Assembly: GCF_026712185.1 (NCBI RefSeq)
Contig: NZ_JAPPUX010000005.1
Coordinates: 298,262 to 362,261 of the forward strand
Length of the DNA stretch: 64,000 bases
Direction: 5' to 3'
DNA from: Nocardioides pini
GTDB lineage: Bacteria > Actinomycetota > Actinomycetes > Propionibacteriales > Nocardioidaceae
Below, piece after piece: positions 7,448 to 16,589 of the stretch. Under the pieces are notes generated by a model. The model was not told where the DNA came from and ran no database searches. It saw only the letters and a program-made list of their open reading frames with translations. The translations under genes and the position numbers were made by a program. Positions within the stretch are counted from its first letter, which is position 1; each line of letters starts with the position of its first letter.

Positions 7448-8586
7448 GTGGCGTCGCCGCCCGGGAGACAGCTCGTGGCCTCCGTCGCGGCGGTCGTCGT
7501 CGTCGCGGCGGTCGTGGGCGCGCTGGTCGGCGGGTTCCCCGACCTGCACGTCTACCGGTACGCCGGTCGCGCCGTGCTCGACCAGTGGCCGGCCTACCGG
7601 CACGACGACCCCGTCACCGGCTACCCGCTGACCTACCCTCCCTTCGCCGCGATCCTGATGGTGCCGCTGGCGCTGCTGCCGGGCTGGGCGGCGGCCGGGC
7701 TGTGGACCGGGCTGTCGGGGGCTGCCTGGCAGCCGTCGTCGTGCTCGTACGACGTGGGTCGGGTCACCGCGTCACCTGGGCCTGGGTGCTCGCTGCGTCG
7801 GTCGCCGCGCTCGCCCTGGAGCCCGTGTGGCAGGACCACGTGTTCGGGCAGGTCAACGCGATCCTCATGCTCCTCGTCCTCGTCGACGTGCTGCACCCGG
7901 AGCGGCGGTGGTCCGGGGTGCTCGTCGGCGTCGCCGCCGGGGTGAAGCTCACGCCGCTGGTGTTCGTCGTGCTCCTCCTGCTGGTCGGGCAGCGCGCGGC
8001 CGCCGCCCGCGCCGGGGCGACCTTCGCCGCGACGGTCGTCGTCGGGCTGGTCGCCTTCCCCGGCGCACCGTCGTACTGGACGGACGGTCTGCTCGACCCG
8101 ACCCGCGTCGGCCCGCCGGCCCTGGCCCACAACCAGTCCGTGGCCGGTGCGCTGACCCGGGTGCTCGGCGCACCACCCTCGACGGTCCTGTGGGTGGCCG
8201 TCGCCCTTCCGCTCGCCGCGGGCGTCCTGGTGGTGGCGAGGGCGTGGTGGCGCCGCGGTGACCGCGTGCTCGCGGCCTGCCTCGCGGCGCTGGCGATGCT
8301 GCTGGCCTCGCCGGTCTCGTGGTCGCACCACTGGGTCTGGGCGGTGCCGACGGCGCTGGCGCTGTGGCAGCGCAGCCGGGTCGCGGCGGTGCTCTGGACG
8401 GCGGTGTTCGTCGCCCGGCCGATGCTGTGGCTGCCCTGGGGGCAGGGCAGGGAGCTCGACTGGCGCTGGTGGGAGCACCTGCCCGGCAACGCCTATGTGC
8501 TCGCGGCGCTCGGGGTCGCCGCGTGGCTGGCACTCAGGTCGCCGGGAGCTCCGCCATGGCGTGGTCGGCGATCTTCTTCATCATGA
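7448..8586 (+). pseudogene. DUF2029 (GT87) polyprenol-phosphate-mannose-dependent mannosyltransferase, frameshifted
   Basis: The family transfers mannose from polyprenyl phosphate to envelope glycans such as lipomannan. The N-terminal 90 residues read in one frame (DLHVYRYAGRAVLDQWPAY, then TYPPFAAILMVPLALLP, the family signature). From about 7720 the coding signal moves to another frame (LAAVVVLVRRGSGHRVTWAW onward) and continues through seven or more helices, including HNQSVAGALTR and SPVSWSHHWVW. The switch falls at a run of five G (7717-7721); one extra G would restore a single frame of about 379 residues. This is either a real inactivating mutation or a homopolymer error. The gene end overlaps ecsC by 53 bases on the opposite strand. 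Confidence 0.8.
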
Positions 8587-9235
8587 AGCCGTCGAGCCCG
8601 GCGCCGACGAGACCGCCGGCGATCGGGATGCCGCGGCCGAAGCCGGCGAGCGTCTTCTCGCCGACCCCGCGCATGAGGCGGAAGCCGACGGCCTTGTTGA
8701 TCATCATCAGCGCCGCCGGGGGCAGGCCACCGAGCGCGTACGTCGTCGCGCGGCTGCTGACGCTCGACATGCCGAGCTTTGTGAGCACCTCGTCGGCCTC
8801 CGCGCCGACCAGCACCAGCAGGATCGCGCTCCGGACCCGCGGGTCGTCGACGTCGTAGCCGCGCAGCACCGCGACGGCGCCGACCATCCGGACCGCCTGG
8901 AGGTAGAACTCCGCGACGTTGACCGGCAGCGCGACCGGCATGGTGACGTAGCCGCCGACACCCGTGACGAAGCCGCCGACACCGCCGGTGAAGGTGGTGC
9001 GCCGGGCCACGGCGGCGATCGCCTTATCGCGGTCGCCGCCGGCCTTGCGCAGCGCCTCCGCGGCCACCTCGCGGACCGGGTCGAGCGGACCGCGACCGTC
9101 GAGGCCGACGTCGAGCAGCATGGTGACCATCCGGTCGATGGCCCCGTGGTCGGGGTGCGCGTCGCCCGCGGCCTCCAGGGCCGACCTGGACGTCGGCTCG
9201 GAGCGGTCGCGGGTGACGAGGTCCTTGAGTCCCAT
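8534..9235 (-). CDS. EcsC family protein
   Basis: A 233-residue protein of the EcsC family, recognised by the central glycine-rich amphipathic stretch (FVTGVGGYVTMPVALPVNV) followed by EFYLQAVRMVGAVAVLRGYD and the C-terminal GRGIPIAGGLVGAGLDG. In Bacillus EcsC sits with the EcsAB ABC transporter, but its activity is unknown; the bacterial family is thought to be membrane-associated. Here no transporter genes are adjacent. It has its own leaderless-type promoter and ends inside the convergent DUF2029 gene. Confidence 0.8.
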   Translation of the reverse strand: MGLKDLVTRDRSEPTSRSALEAAGDAHPDHGAIDRMVTMLLDVGLDGRGPLDPVREVAAEALRKAGGDRDKAIAAVARRTTFTGGVGGFVTGVGGYVTMPVALPVNVAEFYLQAVRMVGAVAVLRGYDVDDPRVRSAILLVLVGAEADEVLTKLGMSSVSSRATTYALGGLPPAALMMINKAVGFRLMRGVGEKTLAGFGRGIPIAGGLVGAGLDGFMMKKIADHAMAELPAT

Positions 9236-9241
9236 GCGGCA

Positions 9242-9247
9242 ACACTA
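9242..9247 (-). promoter_or_regulatory. -10 element of the EcsC gene, leaderless spacing
   Basis: On the minus strand TAGTGT ends 6 bases before the ATG at 9235. Confidence 0.5.
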
Positions 9248-9278
9248 CGAACCCAGCGGTCGGCGGCAGACCGATACC

Positions 9279-11522
9279 TCAGGCGACGGAGGAGCGGAAC
9301 CCCCGCAGCCGCAGGCTGTTGGTCACGACGAAGACGCTGGAGAACGCCATCGCGGCACCGGCGAGCATCGGGTTGAGCAGCCCGGCGGCGGCGAGGGGCA
9401 GCGCGGCGACGTTGTAGGCGAAGGCCCAGAACAGGTTGCCCTTGATCGTGCCGAGCGTGCGGCGGGAGAGCCGGATGGCGTCGACCGCGACCAGCAGGTC
9501 CCCGCGCACGAGGGTCAGGTCGCCGGCCTCGATCGCCACGTCGGTGCCGGTCCCCATCGAGAGCCCGAGGTCGGCCTGGGCGAGGGCGGCGGCGTCGTTC
9601 ACGCCGTCGCCCACCATCGCCACGACCTTGCCGGCGGCCTGGAGCCGCTGCACCTCGGCGACCTTGTCGGCCGGCAGTACGTCGGCGACGACCGTCTCGA
9701 TGCCGACCTCGTGCGCGACGTGGCGGGCCGCGGCCTCATTGTCGCCGGTGAGCAGGATCGGGGTCAGGCCCAGGCCGCGCAGGGCGGCGACGGCCTGCGC
9801 GGACGTCGGCTTGACGGTGTCGCCGACGACGATGACGCCCCGCGCCCGGCCGTCCCAGCCGACCGCGACGGCGGTGCGTCCCTCGCTCTGCGCTCGCTCG
9901 ACGGCGGCGACCAGCGACGGCGGCAGGTGCTGCGCCCAGTCGGCGAGCAGGCTCGGCCGGCCGACGACGACCGCGTGGCCCTCGACGACGCCTTGCACGC
10001 CGAGCCCCTCGCGGCTGGCGAACTCCTCGACCACCGGCAGCGGGCCGGCCGGGTCGGCCTGGGCGGCGATCGCCCGGCCGATCGGGTGCTCGGACGCCGA
10101 CTCGAGCGCCGCGGCGAGGCGTCGTACGTCGTCCACGGACTCGCCCTCGGCGACCACCACGTCGTGGACGGTCATCTCGCCGGTGGTCACGGTGCCGGTC
10201 TTGTCGAGCACGATGGTGTCCACGCGGCGGGTCGACTCGAGCACCTCCGGGCCCTTGATGAGGATCCCGAGCTGCGCGCCGCGGCCGGTGCCGACCATGA
10301 GCGCGGTGGGTGTGGCCAGGCCGAGGGCGCACGGGCAGGCGATGATCAGGACGGCCACGGCCGCGGTGAAGGCGGCGGTGGCCCCCGACCCGGCGCCGAG
10401 CCAGAAGCCCAGCGTCGCGACCGACAGGCCGATCACGATCGGCACGAAGACGCCGGACACCCGGTCGGCGAGGCGCTGCACCTCGGCCTTGCCGTTCTGG
10501 GCGTCCTCGACCATCCGCGCCATCTGCGCGAGCTGGGTGTCGGCGCCGACGCGGGTGGCGCGGACGACGAGCCGGCCGCCGGCGTTGACGGTGGCGCCCA
10601 CGACGGCGTCGCCGGGCTTCACCTCCACCGGCACCGACTCGCCGGTGAGCATCGAGGCGTCGACCGCCGAGCTGCCCTCGACGACGTCGCCGTCGGTGGC
10701 GACCTTCTCCCCGGGGCGGGCGACGAAGAGGTCGCCCACCGCGAGCTGGTCGACGGGGATCCGGGTCTCGTGCCCGTCGCGCAGCACCGCGACGTCGCGC
10801 ACGCCGAGCTCGAGCAGCGCCCGCAGCGCCGCGCCGGCACGCCGCTTGGAGCGGTGCTCCAGCCAGCGTCCGGCGAGGAGGAACGTCGTCACCCCGGCCG
10901 CGGCCTCGAGGTAGATGTTGCCCGCGCCGTCGGTGCGGTCGATCGAGATCCGGAACGGGTGCGTCATGCCGGGCTCGCCGGCCGTGCCGAGGAAGAGCGC
11001 CCACAGCGACCAGCCGAACGCCGCCAGCACGCCGACCGAGACCAGCGTGTCCATCGTCGTCGCGCCATGGCGCAGGTTGGTCCACGCCGCCCGGTGGAAC
11101 GGCCATGCGCCCCACACCACGACGGGGGCGGCGAGCGTGAGCGAGGCCCACTGCCAGTAGGTGAACTGCCAGGCCGGGACCATCGCCATCGCGACGACCG
11201 GGACGCTCAGCACGGCGCTGATCACCAGGCGCTGCAGCAGCGGGTCGCGCTCTGGCTCGGCGGGGGCGGCCTCGTCGGGGGGCGTCGGCAGCGCGGCGGC
11301 GTAGCCGGCGGCCTCGACGGTGCGCAGCAGGTCGTCGGTGGACACGGAGCCGGGGAAGGACACCTTCGCCTTCTCGGTCGCGTAGTTGACGGTGGCGGTG
11401 ACCCCGTCGAGCTTGTTGAGCTTGCGCTCGATGCGGTTGGCGCACGACGCGCAGGTCATGCCGGTGATCGCCAGCTCGACGTCGCTCAGGCGCGGGGCCT
11501 CGGTGCTCGACTCAGTGGCCAT
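9279..11522 (-). CDS. copA: Copper-exporting P1B-type ATPase
   Basis: Pumps Cu(I) out of the cytoplasm using ATP. The 747-residue protein begins [14 protein letters not shown] and has one N-terminal heavy-metal domain with GMTCASC (residues 21-27), then the membrane helices. The ion-binding CPC motif is at 396-398, the phosphorylation motif DKTGT at 440-444, SEHPIG in the nucleotide domain and [10 protein letters not shown] near the end. Length matches single-HMA CopA enzymes. The start overlaps the end of the upstream His-rich gene by 11 bases, so it is translationally coupled as the last gene of the csoR operon. A longer frame to 11840 only reads through that gene. Confidence 0.95.
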   Translation of the reverse strand: MATESSTEAPRLSDVELAITGMTCASCANRIERKLNKLDGVTATVNYATEKAKVSFPGSVSTDDLLRTVEAAGYAAALPTPPDEAAPAEPERDPLLQRLVISAVLSVPVVAMAMVPAWQFTYWQWASLTLAAPVVVWGAWPFHRAAWTNLRHGATTMDTLVSVGVLAAFGWSLWALFLGTAGEPGMTHPFRISIDRTDGAGNIYLEAAAGVTTFLLAGRWLEHRSKRRAGAALRALLELGVRDVAVLRDGHETRIPVDQLAVGDLFVARPGEKVATDGDVVEGSSAVDASMLTGESVPVEVKPGDAVVGATVNAGGRLVVRATRVGADTQLAQMARMVEDAQNGKAEVQRLADRVSGVFVPIVIGLSVATLGFWLGAGSGATAAFTAAVAVLIIACPCALGLATPTALMVGTGRGAQLGILIKGPEVLESTRRVDTIVLDKTGTVTTGEMTVHDVVVAEGESVDDVRRLAAALESASEHPIGRAIAAQADPAGPLPVVEEFASREGLGVQGVVEGHAVVVGRPSLLADWAQHLPPSLVAAVERAQSEGRTAVAVGWDGRARGVIVVGDTVKPTSAQAVAALRGLGLTPILLTGDNEAAARHVAHEVGIETVVADVLPADKVAEVQRLQAAGKVVAMVGDGVNDAAALAQADLGLSMGTGTDVAIEAGDLTLVRGDLLVAVDAIRLSRRTLGTIKGNLFWAFAYNVAALPLAAAGLLNPMLAGAAMAFSSVFVVTNSLRLRGFRSSVA

Positions 11523-12456
11523 GGTCGTCCCCCTCCGCGTGATCGGATCCGCCGGCGCCGTCGCCCGCAGGCGCGCCGCCGGACTCGACCGTGAACGCCG
11601 CGGTGTGCACCTGGCCGCGGTGCTGGAAGTCCAGGAACAGGCGGTACGCCGCCGGCTCGGGGAAGGCCGTCGCGAACTCGATGCCCGGGCCGGCCGGGCC
11701 CTCCTCCGGGTGGACGTGGAGGTAGCCGAGGTCGCCCGCGCGCATCGCGACGAGGTGGCCGTAGGCGCCGAGGTAGGGCTCGAGGTCGGTGACCGGCTCG
11801 CCGTCGAGCTCGACGCGCGTCGTGAGCACGGTGGACGCACCCGGTGCGGTGTCGCCCTCGAGGGTGACGGTGTAGGTGCCGGCGTCGGTCGCGACCTCCG
11901 CGGTGCGGTCGTCGTCGGGCAGCGCGGCGGGCGTGAAGTCGCCGGCGACCGACACGTCGTCGGCCAGCGTGATGCCCTCCCACCCCTCGGGCACGAGGTC
12001 CGCCACGACGCGCCACACGCCCGGCGTCAGCCGCACGTCCACCGACCACGTGCCGGTGGCGCGGTCGAGCCGCGGGTGCACGTGCTGGAACCCCGTCAGG
12101 TCACGGCGTACGACGATGAGGTGCAGGTCCTTCTCGTGCTCGCGCGTGTAGTCGAGCAGGGGGCGCCCGCTCGAGGTGAGCACCTGGAAGTCGAGGCGGG
12201 TGCGCCCCGCGGGCAGCGTGCGGTCGGCGAGCGCGAGCGTGAAGCCGTCGGCGCGGGCGGTGAGCCCGGTCGCCTCCGCGACCGCGGAGGAGTGGTCGTC
12301 GTGACCTGTGTCGTCACCGTGCTCCTCGCTCATGCCCTCGTGGGCCGCGACGGGTTCGGTGTCGAGCGGCCCGACGAGCCGACCGCCGGCCCATGCCAGC
12401 GCGAACGCGGCGGCCAGGGCCGACACGAAGGCGACGACGCGCAGGGGCGTGCTCAT
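11512..12456 (-). CDS. Membrane-anchored, His/Asp-rich copper-operon protein (heavy-metal-binding family)
   Basis: A 314-residue protein with one N-terminal membrane segment or uncleaved signal ([19 protein letters not shown]) and an extracytoplasmic remainder. A histidine- and aspartate-rich stretch follows ([20 protein letters not shown]), and the C-terminus is again His-rich ([10 protein letters not shown]). Two beta-rich domains between them carry [17 protein letters not shown] and [13 protein letters not shown], each ending in an HVHP motif. Position between the copper chaperone and copA suggests that it binds or buffers copper outside the membrane. No enzymatic motif is visible. Family members are known only as conserved copper-locus proteins. 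Confidence 0.75.
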   Translation of the reverse strand: MSTPLRVVAFVSALAAAFALAWAGGRLVGPLDTEPVAAHEGMSEEHGDDTGHDDHSSAVAEATGLTARADGFTLALADRTLPAGRTRLDFQVLTSSGRPLLDYTREHEKDLHLIVVRRDLTGFQHVHPRLDRATGTWSVDVRLTPGVWRVVADLVPEGWEGITLADDVSVAGDFTPAALPDDDRTAEVATDAGTYTVTLEGDTAPGASTVLTTRVELDGEPVTDLEPYLGAYGHLVAMRAGDLGYLHVHPEEGPAGPGIEFATAFPEPAAYRLFLDFQHRGQVHTAAFTVESGGAPAGDGAGGSDHAEGDDHGH

Positions 12457-12487
12457 GGGTGACTCCTGTGGCTGGTGGGGTGGACGG

Positions 12488-12694
12488 TCAGACGAGGGCG
12501 TAGCCGGCCTCCTCGACGGCGGCGCGGACGGCCGACTCGTCGAGGGGGGTGGCGCTGGTGACGGTCACAGCTCCGGTCTCGACGACGACGTCGACGCCTT
12601 CGACGCCCGCGATCTCGGAGATCTCCTCGGTGACCGACGCGGCGCAGTGGCCGCAGGTCATGCCGGTGACGGTGTAGGTGGTGGTCTCGCTCAT
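12488..12694 (-). CDS. copZ: CopZ-like copper chaperone (HMA domain)
   Basis: A 68-residue protein consisting of a single heavy-metal-associated domain with the metal site GMTCGHC at residues 11-17. Its job is to carry Cu(I) to the CopA N-terminal domain or to the regulator. It lies 34 bases after csoR and 31 bases before the His-rich gene, on the same strand, so it should be in the csoR operon. The length is typical. Confidence 0.88.
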   Translation of the reverse strand: MSETTTYTVTGMTCGHCAASVTEEISEIAGVEGVDVVVETGAVTVTSATPLDESAVRAAVEEAGYALV

Positions 12695-12728
12695 GGGGTG
12701 CTCCTGTGGGGTCGTGGGGGGGTGCAGG

Positions 12729-13031
12729 TCAGGACTTCACGAGGCGGGCGATCGCCTCGGAGGCCTCCTTGAGCTTCTGCTCCTGCTCGGCCCCGCCCTG
12801 GCGGGCGGCGTCGACGAGGCAGTGCGCCATGTGGTCGTCGAGCAGGTTGAGCGCGAGGGCCTGGAGAGCCTTCGTCGCCGCGGAGACCTGGGTCAGGATG
12901 TCGATGCAGTACTTCTCCTCCTCGACCATCCGCTGGATGCCGCGGACCTGCCCCTCGATCCGCCGCAGGCGCTTGAGGTGGGCCTGGACGGTCTCGTCGT
13001 TGCCCTCGAGGTGGCCGTGCTGTTCGCTCAT
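12729..13031 (-). CDS. csoR: Copper-sensing repressor CsoR
   Basis: A 100-residue all-helical repressor of the CsoR/RcnR family. The Cu(I) ligands are all visible: Cys42 (EKYCID), His67 and Cys71 (DDHMAHC), matching the C-H-C set of Mycobacterium CsoR. The N-terminal HLKRLRRIEGQVRGI is the usual DNA-binding helix. With copper bound it releases DNA and lets the downstream chaperone, His-rich protein and CopA be made. The ATG at 13031 is chosen because the family begins here and a palindromic operator plus -10 lie just upstream; the longer frame to 13190 runs through the operator. Confidence 0.93.
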   Translation of the reverse strand: MSEQHGHLEGNDETVQAHLKRLRRIEGQVRGIQRMVEEEKYCIDILTQVSAATKALQALALNLLDDHMAHCLVDAARQGGAEQEQKLKEASEAIARLVKS

Positions 13032-13038
13032 GCCGGAA

Positions 13039-13044
13039 ACAATA
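13039..13044 (-). promoter_or_regulatory. -10 element of csoR
   Basis: TATTGT on the minus strand ends 7 bases before the csoR ATG and overlaps the edge of the CsoR operator, so bound repressor would block it. Confidence 0.5.
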
Positions 13045-13058
13045 CCCCTAGGGGGTAT
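13042..13058. promoter_or_regulatory. CsoR-type operator
   Basis: ATACCCC and GGGGTAT are perfect inverted arms around a 3-base centre (TAG). This is the G/C-tract palindrome recognised by CsoR family repressors. It covers the csoR promoter. Confidence 0.8.
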
Positions 13059-13219
13059 CTGGATCAAGGCGAGGTCCACCCGAGGGGGTGGAAAACGCCG
13101 GGCTGGCGCACCCGAAACGAATGCCCGGCACGGCCCCGGGCTACTGTCGCAGTCGACGGTCGGGGGGTCGTCGAGGGATGGACGAGCCATCTCTCCTGGA
13201 CGACCCTGAGGACCCCCAG

Positions 13220-13846
13220 ATGACCAGCATGGACATCCGTGTCGCGCTGCTCGGCGGCGACGAGCTCGTGAGGCGAGGCCTCGACAGCATGCTCAAGACG
13301 CTCGGCGGCTTCGAGCTCGGAACCATCAAGGACCGCTCCCGGCTGCCCGTCGACATCACCCTGGTCGAGACGTTCGGGACGGCGCGCGGCGACACCACGC
13401 TGCAGCGCGCGGTCTCCGACCCGCACATCCGCCGGGTCGCCGTCTACACGTGGAACCACCAGCCGGGCCTCGCCCACGAGTACCTCGGCGACGGGGTCAC
13501 CGGCTACCTCGCCAAGAGCCTCAACGCCCAGCAGCTCGGTCGCGCGCTGCGCTCGATCCACCTCGGCGAGACCGTCGTCGCCCCGCTCCTGCCGGTGCTG
13601 CCGACCAAGGACCTCCGCTCGACCACGCAGGTCGACTTCCTCACCGCGCGGGAGCGCGAGACGCTCGCCCACATCGCGACCGGCAAGAGCAACGACGAGA
13701 TCGCCCGGCAGATGCAGATCTCGCTCAACTCGGTGAAGTCCTACATCCGCAGCGCCTACCGCAAGACCGGCGTGCAGAGCCGCAGCCAGGCCGTGCTCTG
13801 GGCCGTCTCGCACGGCCTGGCAGCCGAGGCCCTCGAGCGCGTCTGA
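13220..13846 (+). CDS. Orphan LuxR-type response regulator with a degenerate receiver
   Basis: From ATG at 13220 it encodes 208 residues. The N-terminal half is receiver-like (MDIRVALLGGDELVRRGLD), but the position of the phosphorylated aspartate reads VDITLVETFG, with Glu in place of Asp; the later Lys region is GYLAKSL. The C-terminal half is a LuxR helix-turn-helix (LTARERETLAHIATGKSNDE to LNSVKSYIRSAYRKTG). GAGGAC lies 5-6 bases before this ATG, and the paralogue at 28083-28733 begins at the equivalent residue, so the upstream ATG at 13178 is less likely. No histidine kinase is nearby. The Glu may mimic a permanently phosphorylated state. Confidence 0.8.
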   Translation: MTSMDIRVALLGGDELVRRGLDSMLKTLGGFELGTIKDRSRLPVDITLVETFGTARGDTTLQRAVSDPHIRRVAVYTWNHQPGLAHEYLGDGVTGYLAKSLNAQQLGRALRSIHLGETVVAPLLPVLPTKDLRSTTQVDFLTARERETLAHIATGKSNDEIARQMQISLNSVKSYIRSAYRKTGVQSRSQAVLWAVSHGLAAEALERV

Positions 13847-13864
13847 CGCCCCGGAGCCGGCCGG

Positions 13865-14701
13865 CTAGCCGGCGCTCGCCGGCGCCGTCGCCGGCTCCGT
13901 CCCTGGTGCAGCGGGACGTACGACGGACGGGCGCGTCCACTCGCTGCGGCTGATTAGCACCTCCCGCAGCACGTCGGGGCGGTCGGTGATGATGCCGTCG
14001 ACGCCCATGTCGAGCAGCGCCCGCATCGTGGCCGGGTCGTCGACGGTCCACACGACCACCCGGATGCCGAGCTCGTGGGCGCGCCGGATCACCCGCTCAG
14101 AGTGCACGGGCAGTCGGCCCAGCCGGATCGGCACGTGCGCGAACGCCCCGCCCGCGAGGACGTCGGTCCGCAGCCCGGGAGGGCGTACGCCGCCGCGGGA
14201 GCAGGCGATGAGCGTGGTGAGCGAGCGCCAGCCGAGCGCCGTCGTCACCCCGGGCGCCTCGGCGCGGAGCCGGTCGAGCCAGCGGCTCCACGCGCCCGCG
14301 ACGAGGACCCGCTCCGCCCAGCCCGGGTTGGCGCGCAGCATCCGCGCCATCGCGCCGATCGACGCCTCGTCCTTGAGGTCGATCGCGAACCTCGCGTGCG
14401 GGAAGGACGCCATCGCCTCGGTCAGGGTCGGGATCCGGTCGGTCCCCGCGACCCGCAGGCGGCGCAGGTCGGCCAGGTCGAGGTCGGCGACCCGCCCGGG
14501 GTGGCCGGTGACCCGGCGCAGCGTCGGGTCGTGGAAGCAGACCACGTGCCCGTCACGGGTGGTGCGGACGTCGGTCTCGAGGTGGGTCAGGCCGAGCGCG
14601 GTGGCCCGACCGAAGGCCGCCAGCGTGTTCTCGGGGGCCAGGGCCATGCCGCCCCGGTGGGCGATGGCGAGCGGTCCGGTGTGGTCGCCGTAGCTGGTCA
14701 C
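13865..14701 (-). CDS. Glycerophosphodiester phosphodiesterase
   Basis: Hydrolyses glycerophosphodiesters to glycerol-3-phosphate and an alcohol. The 278-residue protein has the GDPD TIM-barrel motifs: AHRGG with His15, PENTLAAF, the metal residues in HLETDVRTTRDG, CFHDPTLRRVTG, and the late VVWTVDDPATM and GIITDRPDVL blocks. There is no signal peptide, so it is the cytoplasmic type. The last 30 residues are a Pro/Ala-rich tail outside the domain. The GTG start has a -10 element 6 bases upstream. A GCCGGC-rich palindromic stretch between its stop and the convergent regulator stop may end both transcripts. Confidence 0.9.
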   Translation of the reverse strand: MTSYGDHTGPLAIAHRGGMALAPENTLAAFGRATALGLTHLETDVRTTRDGHVVCFHDPTLRRVTGHPGRVADLDLADLRRLRVAGTDRIPTLTEAMASFPHARFAIDLKDEASIGAMARMLRANPGWAERVLVAGAWSRWLDRLRAEAPGVTTALGWRSLTTLIACSRGGVRPPGLRTDVLAGGAFAHVPIRLGRLPVHSERVIRRAHELGIRVVVWTVDDPATMRALLDMGVDGIITDRPDVLREVLISRSEWTRPSVVRPAAPGTEPATAPASAG

Positions 14702-14707
14702 GCGCCC

Positions 14708-14713
14708 AGCATG
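14708..14713 (-). promoter_or_regulatory. -10 element of the GDPD gene, leaderless spacing
   Basis: CATGCT on the minus strand ends 6 bases before the GTG at 14701 and decides that start. Confidence 0.45.
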
Positions 14714-14835
14714 TGGCGCCGCCCGGGCTGCTGTCGCGCCGCGAGGCGGCGTCCGGGCGAGTGTTCACCGAGGCTTCGCATGCACGCCCGGAGGGCGTCG
14801 TACGACGTCCCCCGGACGCGCCGGACCAGCGGGCG

Positions 14836-15222
14836 TCAGCTGCGGTAGCCACCCAGCAGCTCGGCGAGCCGCAGGTGCGGCTGGGCCTCGTGCGTGCGGC
14901 CCTTGCGCTGCAGGGCGCGGCCGAGCAGCAGGTGGGCGTAGGGCTCGTTCGGGTCGTGCTCCAGCAGCTCGGTGGCGACCCGGATCGTGCCGTCGAGCTG
15001 GGCCGAGTGGAACAGCGCGCGCGCCAGAAGAAGGCGTACGTCGGTGAGCTCGTGCCCGACGTCACCGGGGTCGTCGAGCAGCTCGGTCAGCATGACGGCG
15101 GCCTCGCGGTAGGCGCGCTCCTCGAAGAGTGCCTGGGCACGCAGCCAGCGATCGTGCGTGGTGTCCTCGAGCAGGCCCGCGTGTCCGCGCAGCATGTCCT
15201 CGAAGGGCGTGAAGTCGGTCAT
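14836..15222 (-). CDS. Tetratricopeptide-repeat protein
   Basis: A 128-residue helical protein with TPR-type repeats: RWLRAQALFEERAYREAAVM, then LLLARALFHSAQLDGTIRVA and AHLLLGRALQRKGRTHEAQP. Such repeats bind other proteins. AGGAG lies 5 bases before the second of two adjacent ATG codons, so MTDFTPFEDM is taken as the start. No partner is evident; the next gene upstream is a GDPD read in the same direction from its own promoter. Confidence 0.75.
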   Translation of the reverse strand: MTDFTPFEDMLRGHAGLLEDTTHDRWLRAQALFEERAYREAAVMLTELLDDPGDVGHELTDVRLLLARALFHSAQLDGTIRVATELLEHDPNEPYAHLLLGRALQRKGRTHEAQPHLRLAELLGGYRS

Positions 15223-15389
15223 CATCGCTCCTCTCGCGTGCCAGATGTCAGCGCGTGACATCGATGGTGCCCCGCCCAACGCCGCGGACGTGGGAGGCAT
15301 TCCGTGGGCGCGGCGCCGACCCGGGTCGACCGAGGGGTGGGCCGGACCGGCGGGGCGCGCGGAATACTGGGCAAGGCAGTCCCGTTGGA

Positions 15390-15408
15390 GGTGGTACAAA
15401 CTTCAACC
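15390..15408. promoter_or_regulatory. Candidate operator of the LLM oxidoreductase operon
   Basis: GGTGGTACAAACTTCAACC lies 18 bases before the LLM start. A closely similar sequence (GGTTGGTAGAACTTTCAACC) lies before the yceI gene at 34415-34434. Both are imperfect inverted repeats with GGT and ACC ends, as expected for a MarR/TetR-size dimer site. Confidence 0.4.
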
Positions 15409-15425
15409 AATCGCAGGAGGACCCC

Positions 15426-16589
15426 ATGCAGTTCGGCATCTTCAGCGTCGGTGACGTCACGACGGACCCGACCGACGGACGGACCCCGTCCGAGGCCGAG
15501 CGCATCTCGGCGATGACGCAGTACGCGCTCAAGGCCGAGGAGGTCGGCCTCGACGTCTTCGCGACCGGCGAGCACCACAACCCGCCGTTCGTCGTGTCGT
15601 CCCCGACCACGCACCTCGGCTTCATCGCCGCGCAGACCGAGAAGCTGCTGCTCTCGACCAGCACCACCCTGATCACCACCAACGACCCGGTGAAGATCGC
15701 CGAGGACTACGCGTTCCTGCAGCACCTGTCCGGCGGCCGCGTCGACCTGATGATGGGCCGCGGCAACACCGGCCCCGTCTACCCGTGGTTCGGCAAGGAC
15801 ATCCGCGACGGCATCAAGCTCGCGGTCGAGAACTACCACCTCCTGCGCAAGCTCTGGCGCGAGCCGGTCGTCAACTGGCAGGGCCAGTTCCGCACGCCGC
15901 TGCAGGGCTACACCTCGACGCCCGCCCCCCTCGACGGCACCCCGCCGTTCGTGTGGCACGGGTCGATCCGCAGCACGGAGATCGCCGAGCAGGCGGCCTA
16001 CTACGGTGACGGCTTCTTCCACAACCACATCTTCTGGAGCAAGGAGCACACCGAGCAGATGGTGACGCTCTACCGCCGCCGCTTCGAGCACTACGGCCAC
16101 GGCGCGGCCGACCAGGCCTACGTCGGCCTGGGTGGCCAGGCCTTCATGGCCTCCACCGAGGCCGAGGCCAAGCGCGTCTTCCGGCCCTACTTCGACAACG
16201 CCCCGGTCTACGGCCACGGCCCGTCGCTGGAGGACTTCTCCGAGATGACGCCGCTGACGGTGGGCACCCCGGAGCAGGTCATCGAGCGCACCCTCGGCTT
16301 CGCCGACTACGTGGGCGACTACCAGCGCCAGCTGTTCCTCATGGACCACGCCGGCCTGCCCACCTCGCTGGTGCTCGAGCAGATCGAGATGCTCGGCACC
16401 GAGGTCGTGCCGGTGCTCCGCACGGAGTTCGAGCGCCGTCGCCCGGCCCACGTGCCCAGTGACCCGCCCACCCACGCGTCCCTCGTCGCGGCGGGACCCG
16501 ACGCCCCGCACCACCTCGTCGAGCCCGCCCGGGCCCGCGCCGAGGAGCTCGCGGCCCAGGCCGAGAAGGACTCGCAGGTGACCGCATGA
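15426..16589 (+). CDS. LLM class flavin-dependent oxidoreductase (luciferase-like)
   Basis: A 387-residue bacterial-luciferase-like monooxygenase that would use reduced FMN from the next gene. Family marks are DVFATGEHHNPPFVVSSPT near the N-terminus, TSTTLITTNDPVKIAEDYAF, LDLMMGRGNT-like RVDLMMGRGN, and FVWHGSIRSTEIAEQAAYYG. The GXXXGXX flavin regions are intact. AGGAGG is 5 bases before the ATG. The last 40 residues are a charged Ala/Glu-rich tail. The gene overlaps the FMN reductase start by 4 bases (ATGA), giving a classic two-component pair. The substrate cannot be told from the sequence. Confidence 0.88.
   Translation: MQFGIFSVGDVTTDPTDGRTPSEAERISAMTQYALKAEEVGLDVFATGEHHNPPFVVSSPTTHLGFIAAQTEKLLLSTSTTLITTNDPVKIAEDYAFLQHLSGGRVDLMMGRGNTGPVYPWFGKDIRDGIKLAVENYHLLRKLWREPVVNWQGQFRTPLQGYTSTPAPLDGTPPFVWHGSIRSTEIAEQAAYYGDGFFHNHIFWSKEHTEQMVTLYRRRFEHYGHGAADQAYVGLGGQAFMASTEAEAKRVFRPYFDNAPVYGHGPSLEDFSEMTPLTVGTPEQVIERTLGFADYVGDYQRQLFLMDHAGLPTSLVLEQIEMLGTEVVPVLRTEFERRRPAHVPSDPPTHASLVAAGPDAPHHLVEPARARAEELAAQAEKDSQVTA

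Noticed and set aside
7448..8586. Programmed -1 frameshift in the DUF2029 gene
   Set aside because: The site is a plain G run with no obvious slippery heptamer plus downstream structure, and the family does not use frameshifting; mutation or sequencing error is simpler.
13857..13890. GCCGGC-rich palindromic stretch as a separate repeat element
   Set aside because: It is mostly within the GDPD coding end and reflects Ala/Pro/Gly codons; at best it is a terminator.
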